A stretch of DNA of 64,000 nt from DATGLG01 sp035294245. Lineage in GTDB: Bacteria > Pseudomonadota > Alphaproteobacteria > JACZXZ01. Position numbers and translations under genes: made by a program. A model generated the notes under the pieces. The model worked only from the letters and a program-made list of their open reading frames with translations, did not search any database and was not told where the DNA came from. Of the stretch, positions 15,275 to 24,376 are shown in pieces. Numbering within the stretch: the first letter of the stretch is position 1; each line of letters starts with the position of its first letter. Location: contig DATGLG010000020.1 in the NCBI GenBank assembly GCA_035294245.1, positions 1 through 64,000 on the forward strand, written 5' to 3'.

Positions 15275-16339
15275 ATGTCGCCGGAGGGAATGCGCCGCGA
15301 AGAAGCGATCGAGCTGGTCTATTTCGAGCGCTGGGCCGATCCCGTTGCGGAAGAGATTCTGCGAAGCGCGCCGCGCCTTCGCCTCACGCGGCTAACGCGC
15401 GATGACCCGCCCGAGAAGGTGTGGGCCGCCCTCACGAGCGCCCACGGCTATCAAATCAGCTCGGCGCGCAGCAATGCGAATTATCCGGTGGATAAGGAGC
15501 TTCTGGCTCGCTGCCCGCGGCTCGTCGCCGTCTCCACCCAGGGTGCGGGCTTCGATACCGTCGACGTCCGCGCCTGCACGGAAGCGGGGCTCATCGCCGT
15601 CAATCAGACCGGCCTCAACAAGCAGGCCGTCGCGGAGCATGTCGTCGGCATGATGCTGGCGCTCAGCAAGCGCATGATCCAATCCGATCGCGCGCTGCGC
15701 CGCGATCGAAGCTGGACGCGTCTGGATTACCAGGGCGACGACATCCAGGGCAAGACGATCGGGATCGTCGGTATCGGCAATATCGGCACGCGGCTCGCGG
15801 CGATCTGCCGCGCCGGCTTCGGCATGACGGTGCTCGCCTGCGACCCCTATGTCGACGCCCGCGAGGTGGCGCGCCGGGGTGCTGAGAAGGTGACCCTCGA
15901 CGAGCTGCTGCGGCGTGCCGATTTCGTCTCGATCAACTGTCCCTTGACCACGGAGACTCGCGCCATGATCGGCGCGGCCCAGTATGGGGCCATGAAGCCC
16001 AGCGCCTATTTCATCAACACCGCCCGCGGCGGCATTCACGACGAGACGGCCCTTGCCGAGGCATTGCGCGGGGGGCGGCTCGCCGGTGCCGGCCTCGATG
16101 TCTGGGCGGAGGAGCCGCCGCCGCTCGATCACCCGCTCCTCGGCTTTGACAACGTCATCGTGACACCCCACAACGCCGGCGTCACGCGCCAAGCCTATCG
16201 AGAGATGGCCGAGGGTGCCGCGCGCCAGTGGCTCGCCATTCTCGCCGGCGAGCGCCCGCCGCGCTTGCTGAACCCGGAAGCCTGGCCCGCCTATCGCAAG
16301 CGCTTCGCCGGCATTCTCGGCGGCACGCCCGTCGCCTGA
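15275..16339 (+). CDS. D-isomer-specific 2-hydroxyacid dehydrogenase
   Basis: The 354-residue NAD(P)-dependent enzyme interconverts 2-oxo acids and D-2-hydroxy acids. It has the nucleotide motif GIVGIGNIGTRLAAICRAGF near residue 164. The conserved arginine lies in NTARGGIHDE, and the catalytic histidine in VTPHNAGVTRQAY near the end. GGAAGGAG precedes the ATG at 15275. The first 25 residues are longer than in most relatives. A 136-base gap separates it from the flavin oxidase gene, so co-transcription is possible but not certain. The substrate is unknown. Confidence 0.88.
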   Translation: MSPEGMRREEAIELVYFERWADPVAEEILRSAPRLRLTRLTRDDPPEKVWAALTSAHGYQISSARSNANYPVDKELLARCPRLVAVSTQGAGFDTVDVRACTEAGLIAVNQTGLNKQAVAEHVVGMMLALSKRMIQSDRALRRDRSWTRLDYQGDDIQGKTIGIVGIGNIGTRLAAICRAGFGMTVLACDPYVDAREVARRGAEKVTLDELLRRADFVSINCPLTTETRAMIGAAQYGAMKPSAYFINTARGGIHDETALAEALRGGRLAGAGLDVWAEEPPPLDHPLLGFDNVIVTPHNAGVTRQAYREMAEGAARQWLAILAGERPPRLLNPEAWPAYRKRFAGILGGTPVA

Positions 16340-16340
16340 G

Positions 16341-16742
16341 CTAAGGGGATTGGGGCGGAAACTTCTTCATGACCTGGGCGACGGCGAGGACCTTGCCCGC
16401 TCCATCCTCGGCCTTGACGGTCCACATATAGCGGTGCTGCCCGTGTGGCGGGCAGGGACCCTTATAGGAAAAGGCGCCGCGCGGAACCTTGCTTTGTCCC
16501 GCATACGCCACCGTGCCGCCGCCATGAGGGAAGCTCGGCGCATCGAGATCCTGCATTCGAAATTCTAGCGTTTTCGTGCCCGCGGGGACGTTGCCGAGCG
16601 AGAACGGCGGCGATTGAGGGTCGAAGCAGGCGGCCGTCCCCTCCCAGGTAAAGTCCGCGGTGAATCCCTGAGCCTGGGCGAAGGCCGGCCCCGAGGCCAG
16701 CAGCGCCCCCAACGCCAATATTGCGCCGTGCCATTTCGCCAT
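16341..16742 (-). CDS. Secreted YbhB/YbcL (PEBP, Raf-kinase-inhibitor-like) protein
   Basis: A 133-residue protein from the ATG at 16742, with a signal peptide ending near GPAFA (residues 1-22). The mature part has FRMQDLDAPSFPHGGGTVAY and YKGPCPPHGQHRYMWTVKA, the two ligand-pocket motifs of the PEBP family. Bacterial members are periplasmic or cytoplasmic and of uncertain function. The gene converges tightly with the 2-hydroxyacid dehydrogenase gene. Confidence 0.85.
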   Translation of the reverse strand: MAKWHGAILALGALLASGPAFAQAQGFTADFTWEGTAACFDPQSPPFSLGNVPAGTKTLEFRMQDLDAPSFPHGGGTVAYAGQSKVPRGAFSYKGPCPPHGQHRYMWTVKAEDGAGKVLAVAQVMKKFPPQSP

Positions 16743-16849
16743 GTCTGCACTCCGAAGGAGCGAGTGTAAGTGGATCGTCACCTGCGGTCCAGATGGCGCC
16801 CGGCGAGGGGTCTGGGTAAGCTCGGACGCTGCACGCGGAGGCGGCCCGC

Positions 16850-17539
16850 TTACTCGCCGGTAATGCGGCGACGGCGCAGCGAGGCGAGATGCCGATCCAT
16901 GGCCGCCGCCGCTGCCGCCTTATCGCCGCCGGCGATGCCGTCGAGGATGGCCTCGTGCTCGACCTGCGTGCGCTCGAGGTCGTCCGCCTGCAGGAGCTGC
17001 AATTGCCAGAGGCGGCCCGAGCGCTCATGGAGCGGCCGGATGACATCGGCGAGGATCGGGTTGCCCGCGGCTTGGGCGATCGCGGCATGGAAGGCGCGGT
17101 CGATCGCCATGAATTGCTGGCGATAGCGCCGATCGGTGATCTTGGCGGATTCAGCGAGCATCGCACGCATCTCGGCGATCTGCGCCGGGGTCGCGCGCGC
17201 CGCCGCCAGTGCTGCGATATTCGATTCGACGGCCGAGCGCGCTTCCAGGAGATCGAGAACCTCGTTCATCGAATCGGGCCGGATGATCAGCCCCTTGCGA
17301 GGAATGATCTCGATCAGGCCTTCCAGGCTCAAGCGATGCACCGCCTGATGCACCGGGGTGCGGCCCAGCCCGAGCTCGCGGCTGATCGCCTGCTCGTTGA
17401 GGAGCTGGCCCGGCCGGTATTCGAGGGAGAGGATGCGCTGCTTGATCCCGGCATAAGCCTGCTCGGCCAGGGACGCGACATCCCTGCCGGCGAAGGCCGG
17501 CGCGACGTCGTCCGCGGTCGTGCTCCGTCCGCGCGTCAT
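16850..17539 (-). CDS. GntR family regulator with FCD domain
   Basis: The 229-residue regulator starts at the ATG at 17539; an upstream start at 17599 is possible but would run over the intergenic palindromes. Residues 20-90 form the winged helix (PGQLLNEQAISRELGLGRTPVHQAVHRL). Residues 95-220 form the helical FCD effector domain, including a metal-type His in AIDRAFHAAIAQAAGN. It is divergent from the NMT1-type importer and the long catabolic cluster, and probably controls them in response to a pathway acid. Confidence 0.9.
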   Translation of the reverse strand: MTRGRSTTADDVAPAFAGRDVASLAEQAYAGIKQRILSLEYRPGQLLNEQAISRELGLGRTPVHQAVHRLSLEGLIEIIPRKGLIIRPDSMNEVLDLLEARSAVESNIAALAAARATPAQIAEMRAMLAESAKITDRRYRQQFMAIDRAFHAAIAQAAGNPILADVIRPLHERSGRLWQLQLLQADDLERTQVEHEAILDGIAGGDKAAAAAAMDRHLASLRRRRITGE

Positions 17540-17584
17540 GAGGGGCCCATCCTGGGGCGAAAGAAAAGGCTTGTTCGCATCTGA

Positions 17585-17617
17585 AATATCACGTAACACA
17601 TCTTAAAAGATATTACG
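17585..17617. promoter_or_regulatory. Cluster of inverted repeats between GntR gene and catabolic operon
   Basis: Three dyads overlap in this AT-rich patch: AATATC (17585-17590) with GATATT (17609-17614), CGTAA (17592-17596) with TTACG (17613-17617), and ATCTT-AA-AAGAT (17600-17611). The patch lies midway between the divergent starts at 17539 and 17686. It is the likely operator/promoter zone for the GntR regulator; which dyad is used cannot be told. Confidence 0.4.
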
Positions 17618-17685
17618 AGGCCGAGTGACGCACAAGCCGAATTCGCCACTCCGAGCCATGAGACAGGAACCACGAGGAGGACGAG

Positions 17686-18708
17686 ATGCAACGCATGCTG
17701 ACGATGGGTCTGCTGGTGGTCCTTGCCGGTTGGGGGCTGGCGACGGGCCGTCCCGCTTTGGCGCAAGCGAAGCCCGCTGTGGACGTCACCTTTGCGTTGG
17801 ATTTCACCCTGCTGGGGCGCTACGCGCCGTGGTACGTCGCCCTTGACAAGGGCTACTACAAGGCGGCGGGCCTCAACGTGAAGATCATCCCGGGCCAGGG
17901 CACGGCCCAGGCGGTCCAGGCCCTCGAATCCGGCGTCGCGCAATTCTCGTTCTCCGACGTCGCCGCTTTGGTACTGGCGCGCTCCCACGGCACCTCGACG
18001 GCCAAGTTCGTGATGATCAATTACCAGAAGGCGCCCTACGCGATCTTCTCCCTCGATCCCGGCGCCAATGTCACCAAGCCCGCACAGCTCAAGGGTCTGA
18101 CGATCGCGAGTGGCGCGGGAAGCTTCACACCCAAGGTGATCCAGGGCTTCATGAAGGAGAAGGGCATGGATCCCGCGAGCGTGAAGTTCGTGAACATCGA
18201 CCCTTCGGCGCGCGTGAGCATGCTGCTCAGCGGCAAGGTGCCCTCCATCGAGACCTTCATCTTCGGCCAAGCCGGCATCTCCCACAGCGTGAAATCGGGC
18301 AAGCTGAGGACGCTCCTCCTCGCGAATGACGGGTTGGAGCTTTACGCCAACGGCGTTCTCGTGCAGGACGCCTATCTCAAGGCCCATCCGGACATCGTGC
18401 GCGCCTTCGTCGCCGCCTCTCTCCATGGCTGGCACGACGCCCTCACCAATCCCGACGCTGCGGCCGCGATCGAGACGAAATACGTCCCCGGTCTCAATCG
18501 CGACGTTGCCGCCGGCGAGGTCAAGATTGTGCGCGATCTCGCGGTGACGCCCGAGACGAAGGTCCACGGCCTCGGCTGGATCGATCCCGCCCGCATGGCC
18601 AAGAGCGTCGCCTTCGTCGTGAAGTACATCGGCATCGAGGGCAAGGCGCCGCCGGTCGATAGTCTCTATACCGATGCGTTCCTGCCGAAGGAGCCGGTGC
18701 GTCCGTGA
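17686..18708 (+). CDS. NMT1/THI5-like ABC transporter substrate-binding protein
   Basis: The 340-residue periplasmic protein has a signal peptide ending near ALAQA (about residue 27). The mature part reads VDVTFALDFTLLGRYAPWYVALDKGYYKAAGLNV, and its key motif WYVALDKGYYKAAGL marks the NMT1/SsuA/ThiY group. An AGGAGG ribosome site precedes the ATG. Partners are the ATPase and permease directly downstream. This group imports pyrimidines, sulfonates, nitrate, thiamine precursors or aromatic acids. The catabolic genes behind it suggest an N-containing or aromatic compound. Confidence 0.9.
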   Translation: MQRMLTMGLLVVLAGWGLATGRPALAQAKPAVDVTFALDFTLLGRYAPWYVALDKGYYKAAGLNVKIIPGQGTAQAVQALESGVAQFSFSDVAALVLARSHGTSTAKFVMINYQKAPYAIFSLDPGANVTKPAQLKGLTIASGAGSFTPKVIQGFMKEKGMDPASVKFVNIDPSARVSMLLSGKVPSIETFIFGQAGISHSVKSGKLRTLLLANDGLELYANGVLVQDAYLKAHPDIVRAFVAASLHGWHDALTNPDAAAAIETKYVPGLNRDVAAGEVKIVRDLAVTPETKVHGLGWIDPARMAKSVAFVVKYIGIEGKAPPVDSLYTDAFLPKEPVRP

Positions 18709-19565
18709 ATGCGCAATCGAGGGTGACGGCGGAGCCTGCACCGCCACGCCTGCCCGGCGTGGCGGTGGGGAGCGCGGCTCAACAGTCGCTCTTCGGCCTG
18801 CTCAAGGATGTGCGGAAGGTCTTCGACGGCGTCGGCCCCGGGCGCGAGATCGTCGCCATCGAAGGCGTGTCCTGCGTCATCGGCGAGGGCGAGCTGGTCT
18901 CTTTGCTGGGGCCGAGCGGCTGCGGCAAGACCACCCTGTTGCGCATCATCGCGGGATTGATCGCGCCGACGAGCGGCACGGTGCAGGTTCGCGGCCGCGA
19001 CGTCACGGGGCCGCAGCGCGATTTCGGCTTCGTCTTTCAGACGCCGAACCTGATGCCGTGGCGGACGGTCATCGACAACGTGCTGTTCCCCATGGAGATT
19101 CTCGGCAAGCGCGATGCCGCCGCGAAGGCCCGCGCCGAGGAGCTGCTCCAGCTCGTGGGCCTCGACGGCTTCGCCCGCTCGCGGCCGCACCAGCTCTCGG
19201 GCGGCATGCAGCAGCGCGTGGCCCTGTGCCGCGCGCTGATCCATCGTCCGGCGCTGCTCCTGATGGACGAGCCCTTCGGCGCGCTCGACGAGCTCACCCG
19301 CATGGAGATGCACGACCTGCTGCTGAATATCCGCGCCGTGACCAAGGCGACCGTCGTCTTCGTGACCCACAGCATCTCGGAAGCCGTCTATCTCTCCGAC
19401 CAGGTCCTCGTCTTCACCAAGCGGCCCGCGCGCATCGCCGAGCGCATTCCCGTCGATCTACCCTATCCCCGCATGGCGGCGCTCCGCTACGCCGAGCCCT
19501 TCACCCGGCTCGAGCATCGCGCAAGCGCGGCATTGGGAGTGCTGAAATGCCCGCCAAAAGGCTGA
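18705..19565 (+). CDS. ABC transporter ATPase, SsuB/TauB type
   Basis: The 286-residue ATPase starts at a GTG that overlaps the binding-protein stop by four bases. Walker A is GPSGCGKTT at 69-77. The Q-loop region is FVFQTPNLMPWRTV, the signature LSGGMQQRVALCRALIH, and Walker B LLLMDEPFGALDEL. This sequence pattern is that of ATPases working with NMT1-type binding proteins. The first 45 residues are longer than in SsuB. Confidence 0.92.
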   Translation: MNAQSRVTAEPAPPRLPGVAVGSAAQQSLFGLLKDVRKVFDGVGPGREIVAIEGVSCVIGEGELVSLLGPSGCGKTTLLRIIAGLIAPTSGTVQVRGRDVTGPQRDFGFVFQTPNLMPWRTVIDNVLFPMEILGKRDAAAKARAEELLQLVGLDGFARSRPHQLSGGMQQRVALCRALIHRPALLLMDEPFGALDELTRMEMHDLLLNIRAVTKATVVFVTHSISEAVYLSDQVLVFTKRPARIAERIPVDLPYPRMAALRYAEPFTRLEHRASAALGVLKCPPKG

Positions 19566-20317
19566 GCGAGATTCTATCTCCGCTGATCGGCGCGATCGTG
19601 CTGCTGGCGTGCTGGCACTTCTATGTCGTCGGATTCCACGTGCCGCTTGCCGTGCTGCCCAAGCCCTCGCAAATCCTGGCGCCGATCATCAAGGATCGCG
19701 ATCTTCTGCTCTCGCAGGGCTGGGTGACGCTCAAGGAGTGCATCTACGGTTTCGCCCTGGCCTTCGCCATCGGGGTTCCCATCGCCGTCGCCGTCGCGAC
19801 CTCGCGCGTCCTCAACCAGATGTTCTATCCGCTTCTGATCGCGATGCAGTCGGTGCCGAAGGTGGCGCTGGCGCCGATCGTCCTGGTATGGCTCGGCACC
19901 GGCATCGAGTCGAAGCTCGCCATCGCCTGGCTGGTCGCGTTCTTTCCCATCGTCGTCGATACGGCGGCGGGACTGCGCGCAACGCCGGCCGAGCTCCTCG
20001 AGCTGGCGCGATCCCTGCGCGCGACGCGGCTGCAGATCTTCTTCAAGATCCAGTTTCCGGCCGCACTCCCCTTCGTCATGTCCGGCTGCAAGGTCGCCGT
20101 GACCCTGGCGGTGATCGGCGCCGTGATCGGCGAATTCGTCGGCTCCAGCGCCGGGCTCGGCAACCTGCTGCTGGTCGCCAATTCACAAGTTGATACGCCG
20201 CTTGCCTTCGCGGCACTCTTTGCGCTCGCGGCGCTCGGCATCCTGCTCTACGGCGCCGTCGCACTCGTGGAATTGGCGTTGTCGCCCTGGCTCCCGTCGA
20301 GCCAGCACCGCGGCTGA
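19547..20317 (+). CDS. ABC transporter permease, SsuC/TauC type
   Basis: The 256-residue permease starts at an ATG inside the last codons of the ATPase gene. It has six predicted membrane segments. The coupling loop reads ELLELARSLRATRLQIFFKIQFPAALPF, whose core ARSLRATRLQIF near residue 153 contacts the ATPase. GEFVGSSAGLGNLL near residue 190 is the second family motif. With the two preceding genes it makes a complete importer. Confidence 0.92.
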   Translation: MPAKRLSEILSPLIGAIVLLACWHFYVVGFHVPLAVLPKPSQILAPIIKDRDLLLSQGWVTLKECIYGFALAFAIGVPIAVAVATSRVLNQMFYPLLIAMQSVPKVALAPIVLVWLGTGIESKLAIAWLVAFFPIVVDTAAGLRATPAELLELARSLRATRLQIFFKIQFPAALPFVMSGCKVAVTLAVIGAVIGEFVGSSAGLGNLLLVANSQVDTPLAFAALFALAALGILLYGAVALVELALSPWLPSSQHRG

Positions 20318-20363
20318 GGCGGGAACGCATGGGGCATCGAGGAGAGGCAAGGAGAAGCAACGC

Positions 20364-20786
20364 ATGAGCGAGGGCGAGACCATGGCCAAGCAGATCCTGG
20401 GCGGCGCCATCGACCCGGCCGAGATCCTGATCCAGAGCGAGGGAATGCCTTGGCGCGAGAAATCGCTCAAGGGCGTCGCGGAAAAGATGCTGTGGCGCGA
20501 CGAGGCGACGGGCGCATCGATCGCCCTGATCCGTTTCGCGAAGGGTGCGGGCATTCCACAGCCGCACTCCCACGCCTCGAACCAGTTCATGTTCTGCCTC
20601 GCCGGCCGCTATGAATACACCAGCACGGGTGTCGTGCTGACGCCGGGCTGCTTCTACTGCAACCCCAAAGGGAATGTGCACGGCCCGACCCTGGCGCATG
20701 AGGAGACGGTCGTATTGGAAATCTATGACGGCCCGCATTATCCGCAGAAGCCCTCCTGGTACACCGACGAGCGGGATGCCCATTGA
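20364..20786 (+). CDS. Cupin domain protein
   Basis: The 140-residue protein starts at an ATG with AAGGAGAAGC ahead. It has a single cupin barrel: the first metal motif is IPQPHSHASNQFMFCLAGRYEY (its core PHSHASNQF near residue 58) and the second is NPKGNVHGPTLAHEE. A metal site with three His is likely. Function may be a dioxygenase, isomerase or sensor of a pathway intermediate. It lies behind the importer and its stop overlaps the next gene's likely start. Confidence 0.8.
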   Translation: MSEGETMAKQILGGAIDPAEILIQSEGMPWREKSLKGVAEKMLWRDEATGASIALIRFAKGAGIPQPHSHASNQFMFCLAGRYEYTSTGVVLTPGCFYCNPKGNVHGPTLAHEETVVLEIYDGPHYPQKPSWYTDERDAH

Positions 20787-21909
20787 CGTGCCCCAATCGC
20801 GCCGCGCAATGACACGGCCCTCACCCCCATCGGCATGGGCGACGCCGGCAAAGCTGCGCGCCTATGTCGCGGATATCTTCGGCGCCCTGGGGCTGGAACG
20901 AGATGCGGCGATGATCGTTGCGGATGCGCTCGTCGAGGCGGATTGCGAGGGCATCTCGTCTCACGGGGTGATGCTGGTGCCGCTCTATGTCGAGCGCATA
21001 CGCGCGGGCTCGGTATCCCTCGCCGCGGCGGGAACCATCGTGAGCGACCGCGGCGCCGCCGTGGTGATCGATGCCGGAAACGCGCTCGGACAGCTCACGG
21101 CCCGGCAAGCCGTCGATCTTTTGGTCGCGCGCGCGCCCCGCTACGGCTTTGCCGCGGCGGCTATCCGCAACGCCTTCCATTTCGGCACGGCCGGGCGCTG
21201 GGCGCGGGCTTTGGCCGAGCGAGGCCTCATCGGCGTCGTCATGTCCAACACGCGGCCGCTGATGCCCGCGCCGGGCGGGGCCGAGCGGGTCGTCGGCAAC
21301 AATCCCTTGGCGATCGCCATGCCGTCGGCGGGAGGCTGTCCCGTCGTCTTTGACATGGCCACGAGTGCCAGTGCGATGGGCAAAATCCGCCTGGCCGATG
21401 CCGCAGGCCAGAAGATCCCCGACGATTGGGCGACGGACGCCCAAGGCCGGCCGACCACCGATCCCGCCGAGGCGATCAAGGGCATGCTGCTTCCCGCCGC
21501 CGGGCCCAAGGGCTTCGGCCTTGCCTTTATGATCGATTTATTTTGCGGCGGATTGTCCAGCGGCGCCGTGGGCGATGCGGTTCGCCCGCTCTACGGCAAT
21601 CCGGCGGAGCCTTATGGCTGCGCCCATTTCTTTCTTGCGATCAGCATCGAGCATTTCCGCGATCTCCCCGGCTTCTCGGCACAGGTGGCGCAGCTTGCGG
21701 AGCGCGTGCGCAATTCCGCCCGCGCGCCGGGCACGAGCCGGCTCTACAGCCCCGGCGATCCGGCGCGGCTCGCCAAGGAAGCGAATGCCGAGGCCTGCCC
21801 CGTGGCCGCGGAGGTGGCGCTGAAGCTCGAGGATATCGGAGCCGGTCTCGGCCTCTCCGGTGCCGGGGTCTTTCGCTATCGCGATAACAAAGGAGATGCC
21901 GATGCCTAA
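20776..21909 (+). CDS. Malate/L-lactate dehydrogenase-family (Ldh2) oxidoreductase
   Basis: The family of NAD(P)-dependent dehydrogenases includes ureidoglycolate, sulfolactate and piperideine-2-carboxylate/pyrroline-2-carboxylate reductases. From the ATG at 20776, overlapping the cupin stop, the protein has 377 residues; an ATG at 20809 would give 366 and is closer to family length. Motifs: DCEGISSHGVMLVPLY near residue 55, with the catalytic His, then IRNAFHFGTAGRWAR and NNPLAIAMPS. The exact substrate is unknown, but an N-containing keto acid would fit the neighbouring genes. Confidence 0.85.
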   Translation: MPIDVPQSRRAMTRPSPPSAWATPAKLRAYVADIFGALGLERDAAMIVADALVEADCEGISSHGVMLVPLYVERIRAGSVSLAAAGTIVSDRGAAVVIDAGNALGQLTARQAVDLLVARAPRYGFAAAAIRNAFHFGTAGRWARALAERGLIGVVMSNTRPLMPAPGGAERVVGNNPLAIAMPSAGGCPVVFDMATSASAMGKIRLADAAGQKIPDDWATDAQGRPTTDPAEAIKGMLLPAAGPKGFGLAFMIDLFCGGLSSGAVGDAVRPLYGNPAEPYGCAHFFLAISIEHFRDLPGFSAQVAQLAERVRNSARAPGTSRLYSPGDPARLAKEANAEACPVAAEVALKLEDIGAGLGLSGAGVFRYRDNKGDADA

Positions 21910-22303
21910 GCAGCAGATCAGCACGCGCACGCTCCGCGAGCCCATGGGTCACTTCTCTCAAGCCACCATGATCGAGGCGCGCGGCAAGCTCGTCTTCATT
22001 TCCGGGATGACGGCGCGCCGTCCCGACGGCTCGATCGCCGGCATTGGCGACATCGAGGCGCAAACGCGCCAGGTTTGCGAGAACCTGAAGAACGCAGTGG
22101 AGGCGGCGGGCGGAACGATGGCCGATATCTGCCGTGTCGATGTCTATGTGCGGAACATCGAGCAGTTCGACACCATCCATAAGGTCCGCCGTGAGTATTT
22201 TCCGCCGCCGGCGCCCGCCTCGACGATGGTGGAGGTGACGAAGATGGTCTCGCCGGATTATCTCATCGAGATCAACGCGATCGCGGTCCTACCTGAGGCG
22301 TGA
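21902..22303 (+). CDS. RidA family protein (enamine/imine deaminase or 2-aminomuconate deaminase-like)
   Basis: The 133-residue protein starts at the ATG at 21902, six bases after AAAGGAG; the ATG at 21896 is too close to that site. It has the RidA/YjgF layout, with ARGKLVFISGMTARRPDGSI near residue 22 and TMADICRVDVYVRN near residue 76, ending in SPDYLIEINAIAVLP. The usual Arg near residue 105 in the ASTMVEV region is missing, so classical RidA chemistry is uncertain. Some members deaminate 2-aminomuconate, and the VOC and ACMSD-like neighbours make that role plausible. Confidence 0.85.
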   Translation: MPKQQISTRTLREPMGHFSQATMIEARGKLVFISGMTARRPDGSIAGIGDIEAQTRQVCENLKNAVEAAGGTMADICRVDVYVRNIEQFDTIHKVRREYFPPPAPASTMVEVTKMVSPDYLIEINAIAVLPEA

Positions 22304-22333
22304 CGGCGCCGCGCATGCATGAGGACGAGAGAG

Positions 22334-23266
22334 ATGACCGATCCGAAAGTGCTTGGCTTGAGCGGATTCGGGCTGGAAGTGCCCGATCCCGAGGTCGCCC
22401 GCAAATTCTATGAGACGTTCGGCCTCGCGACCGAGCGAAGGGGCGACGCCGTCCTCTTCCGCAGCCCGGGGCGCAGCAATGACGAGATCGTTATCGTGCC
22501 GGGGCGCCAGAAACGCCTGCACCATCTCTCCTTCTTCATAGCCCCCGAGTCCGCCGAGGCGTTTGCCGAGAAGCTCCAAAATGCCGGGTTCGCGGTGCGG
22601 GACGCGCCACCGGCCGGCGGACTCCGGACTGGGCTGTGGTTCCAGGACCCCTGGGGCACCTGGATTAACTTGACGCCCGCGCGGCCCGCCCCCGTGGAGC
22701 CGGTCAATCTGCTGCCCTCGAATATGGGTGGGCGCAGCGACCGGGTGGACATCAATTTCTGGCAGGAGGTCGAGAAGAACCGGCCGCCCCTGCGCATCGG
22801 CCATATGCTGATCTTCACCGCCGAGTGGGAGCGCGCCGAGGCCTTCTTCGCGGATATGCTCGGCCTGCGCACGACTGACCGCGCTAAGGGCAAGGTCGCC
22901 TTCATGGCTGCCGGCGATGGGGTTGTCGACCATCATTGCTTCGGCCTCATCAACGGGAGCCATCGCGGCTTCCAGCATGCGAGCTTCCAGGTCGCGAGCT
23001 TCGACGATATCGGCTATGGCGCATGGCGTATGCGCAAGGTCGGATACAAGGAGACCTTCGGCCCGGGACGGCACGCGATCGCCTCGAACCTCTTCCACTA
23101 CATTCGCGATCCGTGGGGAAGCTGGATCGAATACTATGCCGACATGGACAAGATCTCGGAGAAATGGACCTGCCGCGATTGGCAGGACCTCCCCTACACA
23201 TGGGGACCCGAATGGTCGCCGGAGTTCTGGGGCAATGAGATGAACGCCAATCTCGAGCCGCGCTGA
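22334..23266 (+). CDS. VOC superfamily protein, extradiol-type dioxygenase-like
   Basis: The 310-residue protein has two paired VOC modules, as in catechol 2,3-dioxygenases. The metal triad can be placed at His157 (IGHM), His215 (FQHASF) and Glu266 (WIEYY), the order seen in type I extradiol enzymes. Helper residues such as HHLSF at 63-67 are also present. The start used has a GAGAGAG-like purine run. It probably opens an aromatic or aminoaromatic ring. The substrate is not known. Confidence 0.83.
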   Translation: MTDPKVLGLSGFGLEVPDPEVARKFYETFGLATERRGDAVLFRSPGRSNDEIVIVPGRQKRLHHLSFFIAPESAEAFAEKLQNAGFAVRDAPPAGGLRTGLWFQDPWGTWINLTPARPAPVEPVNLLPSNMGGRSDRVDINFWQEVEKNRPPLRIGHMLIFTAEWERAEAFFADMLGLRTTDRAKGKVAFMAAGDGVVDHHCFGLINGSHRGFQHASFQVASFDDIGYGAWRMRKVGYKETFGPGRHAIASNLFHYIRDPWGSWIEYYADMDKISEKWTCRDWQDLPYTWGPEWSPEFWGNEMNANLEPR

Positions 23267-23273
23267 TCGCCCC

Positions 23274-24290
23274 GTGACACCCGGAGCCGAGCCCATTGAA
23301 ACGATCGCCCTCGACGTCCACGCTCACCTTGTCCCCATCATTCCGGAGCGCCTCGCCCGCATCAATGGGGTGGTATGGCGCGCCGCCGACGAAACGCTCA
23401 CCGTCGATGGGCATGCGCTCGGGATCCAGAATCTCTTCCGGCCGGCTGCGCTCGTCGCCTGGATGGATAAACATCGCATCGAGCGCGCCTGGATCTCCGT
23501 GCCGCCGCCGACCTACCGGCCGAAGCTCGACGCGGCGCGCGCACGGGAATGGGTCGGCTATCTCAATGATGGGCTTGCCGCAATCTGCGCGGCGCATTCC
23601 GGCCGGCTCGCCCCGCTTCATCATCTTCCCATCGAGCACCCGGCTTTGGCCGCAGAGCTTGCCGCCGCACTGATCGCAAACGATGCGCGTGGATTTTCCG
23701 CAGCGGCCGGGAGTATGTCGATCTGCTTGTCCGACACGGCGCTCGACCCTCTCTGGGCGCAGCTCGATGCGCGGGATGGCTTTCTCTTCCTCCATCCTGG
23801 CGCGTGCTGCGATGGCCGGCTGAAGGCGTTTTACCTGGAGAATCTTTTGGGCAACCCTTACGAGACCAGCGTCGCGGCGGCGCATCTGGTCTTCGGCGGG
23901 GTTTGCGAGCGTTTCCCGCGCATCCGCTTTTGCCTCGCCCATGGTGGAGGTGCCACGGCAATCGTGGCGGGCCGCCTTCAGCAGGGCTACGACAGCAAGA
24001 GGCCGGGGGTCGATTTGCGCCTCGCGCCGCCGCGGCAAGCCTTGCGGCGGTTCATGGTGGACTCGATCCTTCACGACGCCAAGCTCGCCGAGCTTGCCGC
24101 CAATGTCTTCGGCGAGACCAACATCCTGTTCGGCTCGGACTGGCCGTTCCCGATGGGGCTTCTCGATCCCCATGCCCAGCTCGGCGCCTTCGCGCCGGCG
24201 CTTCGGCGAGCGATCTGCCGCGGGAACGCCGACCGTCTGCTGGCGGAATTGGAAACGCGCATCCCCCGCTCCGCCGAGCGCAGAGAATAA
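23274..24290 (+). CDS. Amidohydrolase 2 family protein, ACMSD-like decarboxylase
   Basis: The 338-residue protein starts at a GTG seven bases after the VOC gene. Metal ligands of the aminocarboxymuconate-semialdehyde decarboxylase group can be placed: His16 and His18 (DVHAH), His174 (LHPGA), His223 (AHGGG) and Asp289 (GSDWPFPMG). These enzymes carry out nonoxidative decarboxylation of, for example, aminocarboxymuconate semialdehyde or dihydroxybenzoates. Together with the dioxygenase-like and RidA genes this suggests a meta-cleavage route. Hydrolysis by the same fold is an alternative. Confidence 0.85.
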   Translation: MTPGAEPIETIALDVHAHLVPIIPERLARINGVVWRAADETLTVDGHALGIQNLFRPAALVAWMDKHRIERAWISVPPPTYRPKLDAARAREWVGYLNDGLAAICAAHSGRLAPLHHLPIEHPALAAELAAALIANDARGFSAAAGSMSICLSDTALDPLWAQLDARDGFLFLHPGACCDGRLKAFYLENLLGNPYETSVAAAHLVFGGVCERFPRIRFCLAHGGGATAIVAGRLQQGYDSKRPGVDLRLAPPRQALRRFMVDSILHDAKLAELAANVFGETNILFGSDWPFPMGLLDPHAQLGAFAPALRRAICRGNADRLLAELETRIPRSAERRE

Positions 24291-24376
24291 TCAATTGATC
24301 GTCGGGTCGATTTGTCGGACGGTTAGGGTTTGGCGCTTTGAACGAAGCGCGCGAGCGCCGGTGGGAGATATCGGCC

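Noticed and set aside
18674..19546. Plus-strand frame continuing upstream of the SsuC-type permease
   Set aside because: This part is a shifted reading of the ATPase gene; the permease proper starts at 19547.
24290..24299. 10-base palindrome ATCAATTGAT before the LOG gene
   Set aside because: It spans the stop of the preceding gene and is too short to call as an operator.
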